This document shows positions 33,383-44,826 of a DNA stretch of 64,000 nt, one piece after another. The stretch is from the NCBI GenBank assembly GCA_013339895.1, contig JABACO010000001.1:22154996-22218995 (forward strand), in the 5' to 3' direction. The translations under genes were made by a program, and so were the position numbers. Origin of the DNA: Ephydatia muelleri. Lineage: Eukaryota > Porifera > Demospongiae > Spongillida > Spongillidae. The notes beneath the pieces are model-generated. The model did not search any database, was not told the DNA's origin, and was given only the letters and a program-made list of their open reading frames with translations. How positions within the stretch are numbered: position 1 is the stretch's first letter; every line of letters starts with the position of its first letter.

Positions 33383-35117
33383 TGACGCAGGTCACTAGAA
33401 ATCAATAATAGGGCACTTGGTTTAAAAAAAAAACGAGTGCCCTAGTATAGTGACATGCATCAATCTGTTTTGCTGTGTGTAATGTAGCCATTTCCACTTG
33501 GAAAACCAGATCGCTATAGGACCCCTCTACAGCGATTTGATTACTCCTGCCGAAAGTTATGACGGGTTCATACCCTGTGGGGTATCGGACGTTGCAATAC
33601 GGGCACAGAGCAAGTGCAAGACCCCAAGAAGTGTTTTACCGTAGAGAAATGGTGTAGTATGAAGTGTTGAAAATAGTAAGTCAATGGCGTGTACCGTTCG
33701 GAAGTTATAGCGATTCAATTAAACGTGAATGATTTTTGCGATGGGTCATTTTCACGGAAACTGACCCATTTAGCATAGTTTACATATGTGGGCAACTTTT
33801 TCTCACCTAATAACTGCTTCGTACCATCTTGGAAATTTCTAATATCTTCTCTCATCTATGTCTCAACAGAGACTGAAATATTTTATTGGAACGTTCTATA
33901 CGAAAATGGGTCATGTGGATTTTATAAATCACAGGAAAAAAACGCATCGAATCACTTTATTATTTTCAAATGATTTGTCACTTACATTCTGTTACAGAAT
34001 GTAAGTGACAAATCATAAAGTGATTAGACGCGTTTTTTCCCTGTGAATTTAAATCATATGGGACATTTTCCGCGAAAATTGCCCCGGCCACGGAAACTGT
34101 CCCATATCTTCCGAAATATTAACGCTATCGGGTTCCTATTTTTAACACAACATACCACACCATTACTATATGTGAAAGTCCATTTTGGTGCCGATACCCC
34201 GTAGGGTTCAAAACGACTACATCTTCAGGTAGGAGTGTCCAAATAGGTTCAAAATAGGTACCTATGTAGAAGGGCCCTGCCACTATTGATTTATTTCCCG
34301 GGCGTTACGCGCCATATGAACGTATTACGACTGGCTTCGAGGACGTTCTCGTGATACGTTAATGGCGAGTAACGCCCGGGAAATATGCAATTACTTTGCA
34401 CACTTGTATCTCCATAACGGATTAAGCAAAAATTAACGAACAGATCAAATCAATAGCGGTAGGACCCTTCTACATAGGTACCTATTTTGAACCGATTTAG
34501 ACACTCCTACCTGAAGATGTGGCCGTCTTGAACCCTACGGGGTAGCGACCTTGAAACGTCGGTACCCCGCATGTGTAAGACACCAAAAGACATATAGTAA
34601 TGGTGTGGTATGTTGTGTTAAAGATTGAAACCCGATAGCGTTAATACTTCGGAAGATATATCGATTTAAATTTAATGTTATAAAATGAAATCCACAAGAC
34701 CCATTTAAGTATAGAACGTTCCATCTATCATTAGATGTTTCAAACAATGAATAATTAATATTAATTAACGTAATGAAAAGTATACATATTTTTCCATACA
34801 CATAAAATACACATCAAACACAGACAGGTACGGTGTACACTCTTCGGAGAATGGCTCTGGCATTTGCTCTAATTAAGCAAAAGCTTAAGTTGGAGAACAG
34901 GTAGAAAGAAGCCTGTGACTTTGGCAGGGACTTGTGGATTGCAAGCCGAGCAGCAACTTGTGCAAAAAACAATGAAGCCTCTTTACCCCAAGCCTCATAG
35001 GAATCAATTGCTAGAGAGGTTGAGACCCACCCTAGACCTGAACACTTTTCATCGTTGGCCTGGTGTTTCCTGCTCTCCGTTGCCTCAAGGACTGCATCAA
35101 AAGTTGCTCCCGCTTCA
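33383..35117. repeat. Hairpin-rich duplicated block, copy 2
   Basis: Direct-orientation copy of 20110-21853 with the same order of hairpins. A perfect-looking small palindrome (CATTCTGTTACAGAATG with arms reading AAATGATTTGTCACTTA) is at 33963-34025. The large hairpin spans about 34075-34670. Unlike copy 1, it continues at 35117 into further retroelement coding sequence. Confidence 0.8.
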
Positions 35118-36230
35118 GCTAAAGTTGAATGGTTTAGCGGTGAGACAACGGAGATGTCCAGGGCAACGGGCCTCCCAAGGTTCCAATTCTGCAACAGAAT
35201 ATCGGCAGGTCGTGACTGCGAATGGTCGGGAAAGAGCCCAGCGCCAACTTCAATATTGACAGAAGCATGCGCACGGTGAAGGAAGTGCACTGAAGTGTAT
35301 TATGGCGTAATACAACATCACCCCCACATTTGCATGCTAAAGCGTGGTGTCCAAGAGGGTCCAGACTGTGGGCAGGGCAGAAGGCACACTGAGAGCCCTG
35401 GGAGGTATCTAGGCCCAGCCACCAATTGACAACTACCCTGAATTCAATGGGGTAAGATGTAGACCTTGGGATGTGGAAGAAATAACTGGTGGCATGAGGT
35501 GCTGAAACTGATAGCAGCCTATAGCCTTGCTAGCACGAGAGAATCGATCAAAAAGGTTTAGAAAACAATGGTCGTTCACTTTAGAAGACAGAAGCCTCTG
35601 ACTGACGGGTGAGGAGAAAATTGATTTGACAGAAAGTTTCTCAATTGGAGAAACATGAGAATTAAAGTGGTCATTGGCATTTGTGAGGTGTATGTCTTTA
35701 GAATCAACAACACGTGTATGTCTTCAGAATCAACAATACCAGAGGAACAGACAGAAGTGATATACATGCTGAGCTTGAGAGAAGGGACAGTGAGCGCAAA
35801 CCTAGACTACCATGCACTGTTGAGGCCAAGCTGACCCCTATACTGTCCATGAAACAGTGATGGATGTCATCATCAAAAAGCTTGAAAGCTTCCAATACCA
35901 AATCAGTTGGAGTTGAACGAGCCAAGTAACAACCTGCAAAAGCTACCACACAAACGAAGTAAAGTTAATGCCACTTGTGGGTCTGTGGCAGCAACATCTT
36001 TCAAGTGGAGCTACAGCTTGTGTGCTTGGAGATGTTTTGAGGCAATAAAGTGTGCACAGTATATGTAATCACCTATTGGGCACCCTAAGATCTCAAAATG
36101 AGGCAAATGGAATACTTTAAGCTCTGGTGGGAAAGTGGGGGTATCGCCTGGACAATAGAGCTCACATTTAGAGATATTGACGTAAAGACCAAGAGGAGGT
36201 CCTAACTCCTGTAATAAGTTAGTACATCAT
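34814..36230 (-). pseudogene. 3' part of an RT-endonuclease non-LTR-type retroelement
   Basis: Read on the minus strand from 36230: LGPPLGLYVNISKCELYCPG and HFEILGCPIGDYI (RT palm and following region), then AFAGCYLARSTPTDLVLEAF with DDDIHHCF and LGLRSLSL (35949-35704), then a zinc-binding segment CAFCPAHSLD...HHALACKCGGD...RHNTL, then 35290-34814 with RPADILLQNWNLGRP-VALDIS, a PD-(D/E)xK-like arrangement. The order RT, CCHC-type cluster, restriction-like endonuclease fits elements such as R2/NeSL relatives; the endonuclease assignment is an inference from motifs. Several stops and frameshifts interrupt it. Its 5' truncation at about 36230 coincides with the inner edge of the foldback arm. 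Copy 1 keeps only the last part (21545-21853). Confidence 0.7.
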
Positions 36231-37399
36231 AATGACGTACACCAATTTAGCTCTTTATAGAATAGAAAAATAATCATAATAATACACATCTGAACAACTT
36301 GATATGCAACTTCCCCCATCATCAATATCTCTACCACTTCTCGGTTCTGGAACCCCATAAGTTAGTTGCCGTGAAAGATAGCCTGCTCGTATTTATCCTG
36401 CTACTTCTGGATATGACTTTTTTTTCCATTTGATAGCTATTTTGTGAGCAAGGATTTGATGACGCATTCTGTTTCCCGACCTAAAACTCCATCGACAGAA
36501 TAAATAATGAATAAAGAAACAATAACCATTATTTAGCCCTACCAGTTATTCTTCCGCCGGGCCTGCCTCGTCGGCCGCATAACTCGGATATCCAGTTTGT
36601 TCGTAGTATGCGCTAAAGTTCTACACTGCATGTGTCACACAACAGAATACGGCCTCGGCGCGAGATTTTTAGACAAAAGTATATCAGTATATAAAATTGT
36701 TGCATTTCGAAGTTATGTGGCGGCTTGTCTCGACGAAGGAAAGACTTAAATCTTCATGGATTGATTCGCGATGTCCTTTCATTCCAGGTTGTTCCTTAAC
36801 AAATCTACTGTTCCTCATATCTCATAGCGGGCAACGTACATTTATCAAGTTATTTGCTTTCCACGTTTAGCCGAAAATCTCTGTAATTATTTGGGATCAT
36901 TGTGACAAAATAGGACAAGCAATTGAAATGTAATTCTAACGTGGAAATGTATGGCCAATAAAGAATCCACCTGCGCATACTCTATAGATAGTGCGTATAA
37001 GAATCGCTTTGTAGAGGACATTATGATTTTCATAAAATTGAAGTCTTGAAATGCATTCGTTTGGTGTATCATTTCGTGGCAACGATTCATTTACTTTTTG
37101 GGGCAAGACATACTACATTTACACCAGGCATCTCGTTAACATACCACGTTTTGTAAAGGGCCGGTACATGTTTTTAAATAATATCTGAAGTTAGCGGTCA
37201 CGTTCCTCTGCTTTCTAAAATCATATAAAATAACGTATTTCCCAAGCTCTGTAATATTATTTTTTTTATGTACATTTAATTTGGCCAGGATCGAGCATTG
37301 TGGAATGATCAGCTCGGAAGCTGATCATTGCACAATTCGCTGCGGAGCCGCGTTGGTATGCATTTAAAGCACAATTACTCGTAGAGTCGTAGTATTAGA

Positions 37400-37434
<35 letters not shown>

Positions 37435-37569
37435 CAACCAGCAGGTTTTAAATTCCCGCGAAGGGAGATAGGAAGACAGCACCGTAGATTCCAGCCGATC
37501 TGGTTTTCCAAGTGGAAATGGTTACATTACAGCGAGTCGGATGAGAAATTATTCTGTCATACTTGCGTA

Positions 37570-38785
37570 CAGTGCTGCCGCGATATGGTCTTCTGCCGAT
37601 ATCGTCCATATCGCGATATATCGCGATATGAGTGAAATATCGCGATATATATTTATGGTTATTAAAGTGATGAATATTGATGATCATTGGTGACATTAAA
37701 GTATTCATTGCTATTAATTTCAACAATAATCTTTGTCGAGGTTACGCGTTATGGCGGGATCAAAAGAAGCGACTGATAGACCGTCCTACCATGCTGTAGG
37801 GAAAGAGGATATTGTGGCCGTTGACCTCAAAACGTTTAGGAGTGACGTGTGGGAACATTTTGGGTGGCACAGGAAAGCGATTGGGTCCTCCTGGGTTGTA
37901 TGCAACAGGTGCTGTGCATGGGTTTCCAGAAAGGGCAACAACACGTCTAACATGCAACATCACCTAAAATCTGTGCATGGTGTTGTTGGTGTCACCGAAA
38001 GCAGCATAATGTAAGTCCTTTTTGGTCTTCAGGCCTTATCTGCTACTCAGTAATAAATGACATTATATGTTTCACAATAATTCATTTACTGATATAGGCC
38101 TAATAGGTGTGATAAGGAAGTTGCTCGGATAGGCTGCACCACCACTAGTACCAGCCCTGCTACCCCTAGCCCTGGTTCAAGCACAGTCTGCAGAGATAAA
38201 GGGTGTTCCAGTACTGGACTTTAAGCCGGTAAAGGAACCCTGGAAAGATACATCACTCAGATGCAACCCAATGTTTTGAAGGGAGAAAAACTTACCAAAG
38301 CTAGCGAACTACTGGTCAAAGACTTCACTGCAAACCTGCTTCCACCAAAGTTAATGGACAGCCCAGAGTTTCGAGAATTTCTGGATTACATATCAAATGG
38401 TTCATATGAAATACCCCATAGGACTAAGACGACTCTACTGATTGACATGCAGTATGAGAACGTCTTGAAAAACGTTAGCTATAAAGCTGGCTCATCCTTA
38501 ATAATTTTCATTAGTTTTTGTGCATATGATTGTGTTTCTCTTACTAGATCAAAGCGATGATTGTCGATACTGTCTCAGTTTCCATCACAACTGATACTGC
38601 ATCAATGCACACAGGATATTCATATATTGCCATAACTGCACACTGGCTTGATTCTCAGTGGAATTTGATGTCATGCGGGCTTGGTGTATCCATCAGCAAT
38701 GGTAAGAAAAATTATCATCATAACAGTGTTAATAATTGCATATCGCGATATATAAAAAATATCGACGTATATCACGGCAGCCCTG
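37570..38785 (+). mobile_element. hAT-family DNA transposon, 1216 bp, with 8-bp target duplication
   Basis: Terminal inverted repeats CAGTGCTGCCGCGATAT (left) and ATATCACGGCAGCCCTG (right, complement CAGGGCTGCCGTGATAT). Both ends are flanked by the 8-mer CTTGCGTA (37562-37569 and 38786-38793), the hallmark of hAT insertion. The empty site is preserved in repeat copy B at about 39674-39681. Next to each end are clusters of ATATCGCGATAT, likely transposase binding motifs. The element encodes a broken BED-type transposase and lacks the C-terminal dimerisation region, so it is non-autonomous. Confidence 0.92.
37751..38706 (+). pseudogene. Truncated BED-finger hAT transposase
   Basis: 37751-38009 encodes a BED zinc finger (DVWEHFGWHRK, then VVCNRCCAWVSRKGNN and NMQHHLKSVHG with the C2H2 pattern), ending at a donor-like AT|GTAAGT. 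After a probable intron, about 38100-38490 gives ASELLVKDFTANLLPPK and FREFLDYISNGSYEIPHRTK (the domain after the finger), with a TAA near 38222. 38557-38700 gives VSVSITTDTASMHTGYSYIA, the start of the RNase H-like catalytic domain with its D-x-A/W region. The remaining two thirds of the catalytic domain is absent. Confidence 0.8.
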
Positions 38786-39329
38786 CTTGCGTAAAGGCCG
38801 CTGTCAGAGATTTCTAACAAACCTTGAAAAATGCCATGGGGAGGAGTAGCTGGCACGTTGGAATCAGGTGTAACTTGTCTCCTGGCCTCACCTTAGGGTC
38901 ATTCTATATCAAATCAACACACATATGTCTCATGTTTGGAAACAATTTTGTGCATGAGTTCAGTATATTTATGTATTACATTACTTTTTAATATCAATCG
39001 TTCATCAGGATGGTTTTTACCCTCTCAGATGTACACATGTTAGCTGTTTTCTATCTTGACCTATCGCGACAACTATATATACAGTTGAAAAACGAACACC
39101 AACATTGATTGGGGCATTACTAACATGCCCATACCGGTTAAAAAATAATATTACAGATGGTTATTTTATATGGGTGTAGAGTGCAGAGGAACGTGACCGC
39201 TATGTTGCGGTTCTCGCAGGGGCCGGTGGAACCTGGTGGGTTGGGTGCGGGCTATATAGCTATCGCAGTATCAGATTATTTGGCAGTGGACGCTCTGTAT
39301 AACCATTAATATGACGTTTGTATGAATGT

Positions 39330-39411
39330 TTATTAAATTTATCGTTCATTGCATAATCAGCTGCCGAGCCGCGTACGTATGCATTTTAAAGCACAAATAG
39401 TATTAGATGCC

Positions 39412-39449
<38 letters not shown>

Positions 39450-39895
39450 CCAGCAGGTTTTAAATTCATTTGCTGCAGGTGGGAGAATGGAATGTGGCAT
39501 GCACTGGCATGCTTCGAGTCTGGGTGGTTTTCCTTGAAGGTAGTCAACTCTGTACTTCTGAGTATCTCGCGAAGGGAGATAGGAAGACTGCACCGTAGAT
39601 TCCTGCCGATCTGGTTGTCCAAGTGGAAATGGCTACATTACAGCGAGTCGGATGACAAGGTACTCTGTCATACTTGCGTAAATGCTGTCAGAGATTTCTA
39701 ACAGATTTTGAAAAAAGCAATGGGGAGGAGTCGCTGCACACGTTGGAATCATGTGCAACTTGTCTCGTGGCCTGAGATCGTTGCAGAACGTTATTGAATT
39801 CAATTGGTATGGTGATAGACTCACCTTAGGGTCATTCTATATCAAATCAACACACATATGGAAACAATATTGTGCATGAGTTCAGGCTATTAACT
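39330..39895. repeat. Dispersed repeat, copy B (unoccupied hAT site)
   Basis: Copy of 37310-39100 lacking the hAT element, with poly-C at 39413-39447. It has an extra segment at 39470-39560 (GCAGGTGGGAGAATGGAATG to TCTGAGTATCT). It reads ATACTTGCGTAAATGCTGTC through the insertion point. Confidence 0.8.
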
Positions 39896-41190
39896 ACTAG
39901 TCTGGTACCCAGACCCATAAGTACGTAACGATGATCATCGCTTACAGTATGACTCACGTGATGTCATACTGTAAGCGATGATCATCGTTACGTACATATG
40001 GGTCTGGGTACGAGACTAATTACCTAGTATTTTTATGTATTACCTTAACTTTTTAATATTGATCGTTCATCAGTTATTAGATGTGAAAATGTTGGCCACA
40101 TATGTAAACTATGCTAAATATCTTAGCGCACGTTGCATGCAGCAGTAGCGATGGTTATTTTACCATGCATACTGAACGTCATAGCTTACATTTTGTTTAA
40201 TAAAAAAGGAACTTCATTATTGAACACAACGGAAAATATGCTTTTCTAATGCAGTAACTGCTGCCATAAAAAAAAACACTGATTTTTTTAATTGTCAAAG
40301 GCTATCTCTTGGCTTGTTGTCATTTGTGAGATAGAACGCCAAACCGTTACCTAACTACATCGCATCGAAGCGCTGGTCTTGAACAAAACCCTTCTAAAGC
40401 GATAATTGTGAACTATAATTGGCCACAAGTAATCAATTTAATTTTATGTGAGCAGGCTTGCACTGGCTAGTTTGCAGTCATTGAAAAGGTGACTATTCTA
40501 CCTAAAAGCCAGTCTGTGATGAAGATTGTGGACAACAAAAGTGATAACTGTGCAGCATATTGAAAGTCTCTGTGTCTTAGTGGATTTTGTGCTGGCAACG
40601 ATAACTGCAATGATAACTGATACTTCTTTTTTAAACAAATATACAACAGGGACTTTCAATAAGCTGCAGTTATCACTTTTTTTGTCCCACAATCTTCATC
40701 ACAGACCAGCTTTTAGGTAGAATAGTTACCTTTTCTATGACAGCAAACTCACATAAAATTATATTTTAATTACTTATACACATTGATCGCTTTAGAAGGG
40801 TTTCTTCAAGACAAAAACACGAGCGCTTCGATGAGGTGCAGTTTAGTAACGGCTTGGCATTCCATCTTCAAATGAAAACACAAGCCAAGAGATAGCCTTT
40901 GACTATAATTCAAAAAACACCACAAAAAAAATTTACGGCAGCAGTTATTAAACTAGAAAAGCATATTTTCCGTTGTGTTCAATAATGAAGTTCCTTTTTT
41001 ATTAAAGCAAAATGTAAGCCATGACGTTCTGTATGCATGGTAAAATAACCATCGCTACTGCTGCAACGTGCGCTAAGATATTTAGCATAGTTTACATATG
41101 TGGTCAACTTTTTCACACCCAATAACTGATGAACGATCAATATTGTTTCCAAACATGCGACATATTATGTGTGTTGATTTGACCCCTTAG
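39830..41190. mobile_element. Foldback structure of about 1.3 kb
   Basis: Sequence from about 40030 to 40590 is the reverse complement of about 40610-41150, centred near 40600: TTAGCGCACGTTGCATGCAG at 40124 pairs with CTGCTGCAACGTGCGCTAAG at 41059, and AACCCTTCTAAAGCGAT with TCGCTTTAGAAGGGTTT. The outer parts reach TCAAATCAACACA on both sides. No coding sequence is seen. The hairpin MITE lies in the left arm. Confidence 0.8.
39898..40018. mobile_element. 121-bp hairpin MITE, TAGTCT family
   Basis: Starts TAGTCTGGTACCCAGACCC and ends GGGTCTGGGTACGAGACTA; arms pair almost completely (…GATGATCATCGCTTACAGTATGAC around a TCACGTGAT centre). The flanking 9-mers ATTAACTAC and ATTACCTAG match at 7 of 9 positions. 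Repeat copy A lacks the insertion at the same place. Confidence 0.85.
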
Positions 41191-41208
41191 TGCATATAGT
41201 GGAGTCCA

Positions 41209-41261
41209 TAGTCTGGACTGTGGGGACATGAGTGCCTTATTATCATCTGGTCCCCAGACTA
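41209..41261. mobile_element. Small hairpin of the TAGTCT family
   Basis: TAGTCTGGACTGTGGGGAC ... GTCCCCAGACTA, 53 bp. The right flank AGTGGGGTC resembles AGTGGAGTC on the left (two bases removed from the end), so the target duplication is less certain. Confidence 0.6.
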
Positions 41262-41985
41262 AGTGGGGTCGAGACATGCGCAAGGATTAGCTTAGCAAAG
41301 AGCTCCATGCACGAACTATCTTGCAGCCGAAGCTGTGTTGATTCAGAAACTGCTCGTCGCTGTCAACCATGCATAGCGTGGGATGTTTATCTGCCATATA
41401 TAAATGAAGACTGCTTCCCCCGTCACAAATTATTAATAGTAGTAATTGACCTTTGAAGCACACATCATTTTCAACCCTAGTTGACAATATAATGGCCGCG
41501 TAACGGATTGTACAGAGAGATGTAAGCAAAAAAATGAAGTCTCTCTGTAATCACGAGCCACAGTTGCATGATATCCACTCGTGCTGTATACCATTGTACA
41601 TAAAATACGCGTGCATGCGTGACACAGTGATGCCCGTATTCCTGATTTACCTTATCCATAATACACACTATACAAGTCACAGTGTATAGCGACAATGCCG
41701 CGATAAATATCTAATCTTCATGCCGCAGATATAATGATCCGCAAACTCCATAACAGTATGTGAAGCACAGATACCCATTTATATATACCCATCATCTAGT
41801 ATTACTTTTTAATAACTAAATCATATTTGAACCACATAAACGTGGCTTGCTGTACATTGTATGTTTCAGTACGTGAAACACTAGTACCCATTCTCCTGAT
41901 GTTTAGTACAGAGAAGTATTAACAAGGGGATTTACATTCTTGAACTCAATCTTTATAAGCGTTGAATCACAAATAGCAAACTCAC
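41262..41985. other. Spacer between repeat zone and NLR-like gene
   Basis: No ORF or repeat is recognised. Further LRR exons of the neighbouring minus-strand gene would be expected here but none is seen. Confidence 0.6.
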
Positions 41986-44577
41986 TCTAATGATTTCACT
42001 TTAGGAAATCTGTGGAGTAGTTCATTCAAAGCCAATATCTTGTCTTTATCACACAGATCATCAAATATTATGGATGGGAATGAAGTTAAAGTACTAGCAA
42101 TGCTACTAATAAGACCTCACTTACTGTAATTCTATAACACTTTCTATAGATCTAGTTAACTTCTGCACTATAATTTCCTGTCCTTCAGCAGTCAGTTGGC
42201 ACATCAGTGTAATACTCTTCACAGCATCATGTGCTGACTCCAAACAATACCCAACAACACAGTAATCCAATAAGGTAAGGGTTTCATTTCGGATGAGCAA
42301 TTTTCCATCTGCTTTGGAAAACAGCTCTCTACATCTTTGGCCATTCTGTGACTCAAATACACAATGCACTGCTTTCATGTTCACTTTCTTTATATCATTT
42401 TCAACAATCAGTGCATTATCCAAAATTGAAGTCCAGTGATCTGGATTATGTAGTCCTGTTATCCCACAAAAGAACTTTAACACCACACCCATATGAGGTT
42501 GGCCAACATGTTCTCTGACTGTTTTAAGCTGCTCATCAGGAGGTAGTGTGCTGACATGGAAGGCTGCAAGGAACTCCTGGTTGGTTAGGTGGACAAAGGA
42601 GAGTACGGGCTCCCCTCCTGTGAGTCCTTCTTTTTGGTCTGCTATTATAATGCCCAAATTTGCTATGTCTGAAATCGAAAACTTGTCACTTACATCGTGT
42701 AATGAAATGGATGTCTTTGACAAGACGGTTGTATTGTAGGCAAGTTTACATATACTGTGAAATAAAGATAGTTCTGATGATGGTAATGATTTAAGTTGAT
42801 TCAATACAAGGTTTTTCCCCATTTTTCTGTAGTACCTTACAAGAGACATAACAGTGAACAAATGGTACACATCTGTTCAGTCTTAGGAAGAGGTGCTTTG
42901 TCCTCTTCGCATGTGTTATAAATGAAAATAATCATGACTAGATGTCATATCACTATAAGCATATGTAATTTATGTAAGTCAGTCTATCAGAAAGGACGGT
43001 GGATTTTAGTCTGTTGAAGTGTGATGTGTTGTTGATAAAACTTAAAATCAAATTTTATACAGTTTCAAACTTTTATTGTGGTTAGTATGTAGTTTGTAAA
43101 TTCTGTAATGAATTAAAAGTTTTCGTACTCTATAATATCACATTAATCTGTACATTTTGGAAAGGTAATGCAACTGCTGTTTATTTTGCATTTAATGTCC
43201 ATAAATTCATCCCATTAAGACCTTGTATTAATATCTGCCTTCATTGGTGAACACACAGTACACATAATTGCATCATCATCTAGCATCATTCTTTGTGATA
43301 ACATTGCCTGAAAGAGTAAATATTACAGAGAATACTGGTAATGATGTATTTCTCCATTGCAGCTCCCCTTAATGAGTCTTCTATGACCACACCATTACCT
43401 TTACAGTTTAGGGGGTTAATGGTTCAGTGTGTGGGAAAACACAGCAGTATACAATCAAATGGCCAAATTACACTTCAAAGACATGCATCTACTTCAGTAA
43501 ATGCAGTTGAAGATTGCCAGCTCTAAGTATACATCATAAAGTGGTGCTTCTGAGTACAAGTGATTTTGTTGCATGTTAATCCCAGTCACTCATGAGCATG
43601 GTTTGAACTTTGAAGTGGTAAATTGTAACAAATATAAATTAGTGACCTGTGATTTAGCAAACCTGATTTGGGTAGTACCGGTAGAGGTGAATCTACATGG
43701 AAAATAGAGAATAGATGCAATTATAATAAACTGAATCATACACAACAGGCTCAGATGTTGGATGCGTGAAGCATACAAAATGCTTTTTTGATCAATGTTC
43801 TCTAATAAATGTCAGCCATTGTTTTTTGTAGTAATGACATAATGTTTTGAACATACTACTGTAACTGTAAATTTTTATGTCAAATAAATCCTTTGATAAT
43901 CCAAAACTAAAATAAGGGTACAGTTGTACATTTATGAACAGCATAGATACTTTTAGTTAAGAAAGTATTGAGTAGGTGTATAGGTCTGATGGCTGATTGC
44001 AATAAAAATACATACATGGGAACTCATCCATGCATCTCCTCCAGACCTCCAACACCCCACCCTGCATGGGTACCTTTCCCCTACATTCTGTTTCTACTCC
44101 TTCATTGTCCTGCCTTTGTTGAGGAGAAGGGTTCCAATAGAATGGATCATAAAATTACAAAACCATAAACAACTGCAGACTACATATATGTTTTGCATTA
44201 CAACATCATGAACACTCCATTCAAACTTCATTGGTTTTGATTTTCTATTCTTATATGCACATGCAATGCTGGAGAACATTTATTACATGTACCTTGTGGT
44301 CTGCTATTCTTCTTCAACTCTTCAACACGATCAGCAGTAGCATTGTTCCCAATTGTTCTTAACACATTCACCAATGCTTGGTAAGTAGCATCGCGTGTCT
44401 TTGTCTTCCTCCATTCCAACAACATCTTATCCCTCTTGTCGTTTTCACTGCTCCCCTCACGATCAATATCCATGACCTTCTGTTCACCAATAAGTCTTCG
44501 ACCAACAACTTTCCAATCTAAGTCATATCCAGCTATTGTGTAGATGTCTTCCTCACTGCACTCCATGTTCAGCAGAC
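41986..44577 (-). CDS. NLR-like gene: Death-domain exon joined in phase to a NACHT-associated C-terminal exon, NACHT absent
   Basis: Innate-immune receptor-like. Exon 44577-44293 encodes a Death domain (DIYTIAGYDLDWKVVGRRL, MLLEWRKTKTRDATYQALVN, NNATADRVEEL); the first ATG is 44566, though an acceptor just upstream allows an earlier exon. It ends in phase 1 (CAA G|GTACAT). Exon 42872-42125 begins in the matching phase after CTGAACAG and encodes the winged-helix/superhelical part that follows NACHT (LFHSICKLAYNTTVLSK, FVHLTNQEFLAAFHVSTLPP, VVLKFFCGITGL). A short exon at 42093-41986 may follow (PSIIFDDLCDKDKILALNEL, LRR-like) but the implied intron is only 31 nt. No P-loop or NACHT sequence is found in the 1.4 kb between the two exons. 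It is either a Death-helical protein without ATPase or a deletion product. Confidence 0.6.
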
Positions 44578-44826
44578 CTGGTATATGTGCAAGGCTAAGT
44601 GTTAGTAACTAGGCACTCACTTAATAACATTGTAACATATTTACTACTCATGACAAGTTGTAGTTTCATAATCCATGACTTGTATAAACTGATTACTTCC
44701 CCACTATTGCTAATGCCCTCATTTATGTACTTTTTACTATCGATATAGATATCGTCTGGAAACGCGTCACATGAGCCATAGATTTCATCTGTGATCACGT
44801 GAATCACACCTTTACTCCTTCCGCCC

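Larger units (their letters stand above)
32011..37190. mobile_element. 5.2-kb foldback structure with long terminal inverted repeats
   Basis: Left arm 32011-32725 (starts CTTCAGATATTATTTTAATT) is the reverse complement of right arm about 36232-37190 (ends AATAATATCTGAAG), with strong similarity in stretches such as ATTCGTTTGGTGTAT and GCGCAGGTGGATTC. The right arm has about 240 bp more, mainly at 36500-36740. The interior carries hairpin block copy 2 and an antisense RT-endonuclease retroelement fragment. It is either a foldback transposon that captured a retroelement or an inverted duplication around one. Confidence 0.75.
37310..39100. repeat. Dispersed repeat, copy A, interrupted by a hAT element
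   Basis: Shared with 39330-39900: GAGCCGCGT...GTATGCATTT...TTAAAGCACAA, a poly-C run (C30 at 37402-37431), CGAAGGGAGATAGGAAGA, AGCGAGTCGGATGA, then CTTGCGTA. After the hAT insertion it resumes with GCTGTCAGAGATTTCTAACA and TATATCAAATCAACACA. An inverted fragment lies near 33310-33375. Confidence 0.8.
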
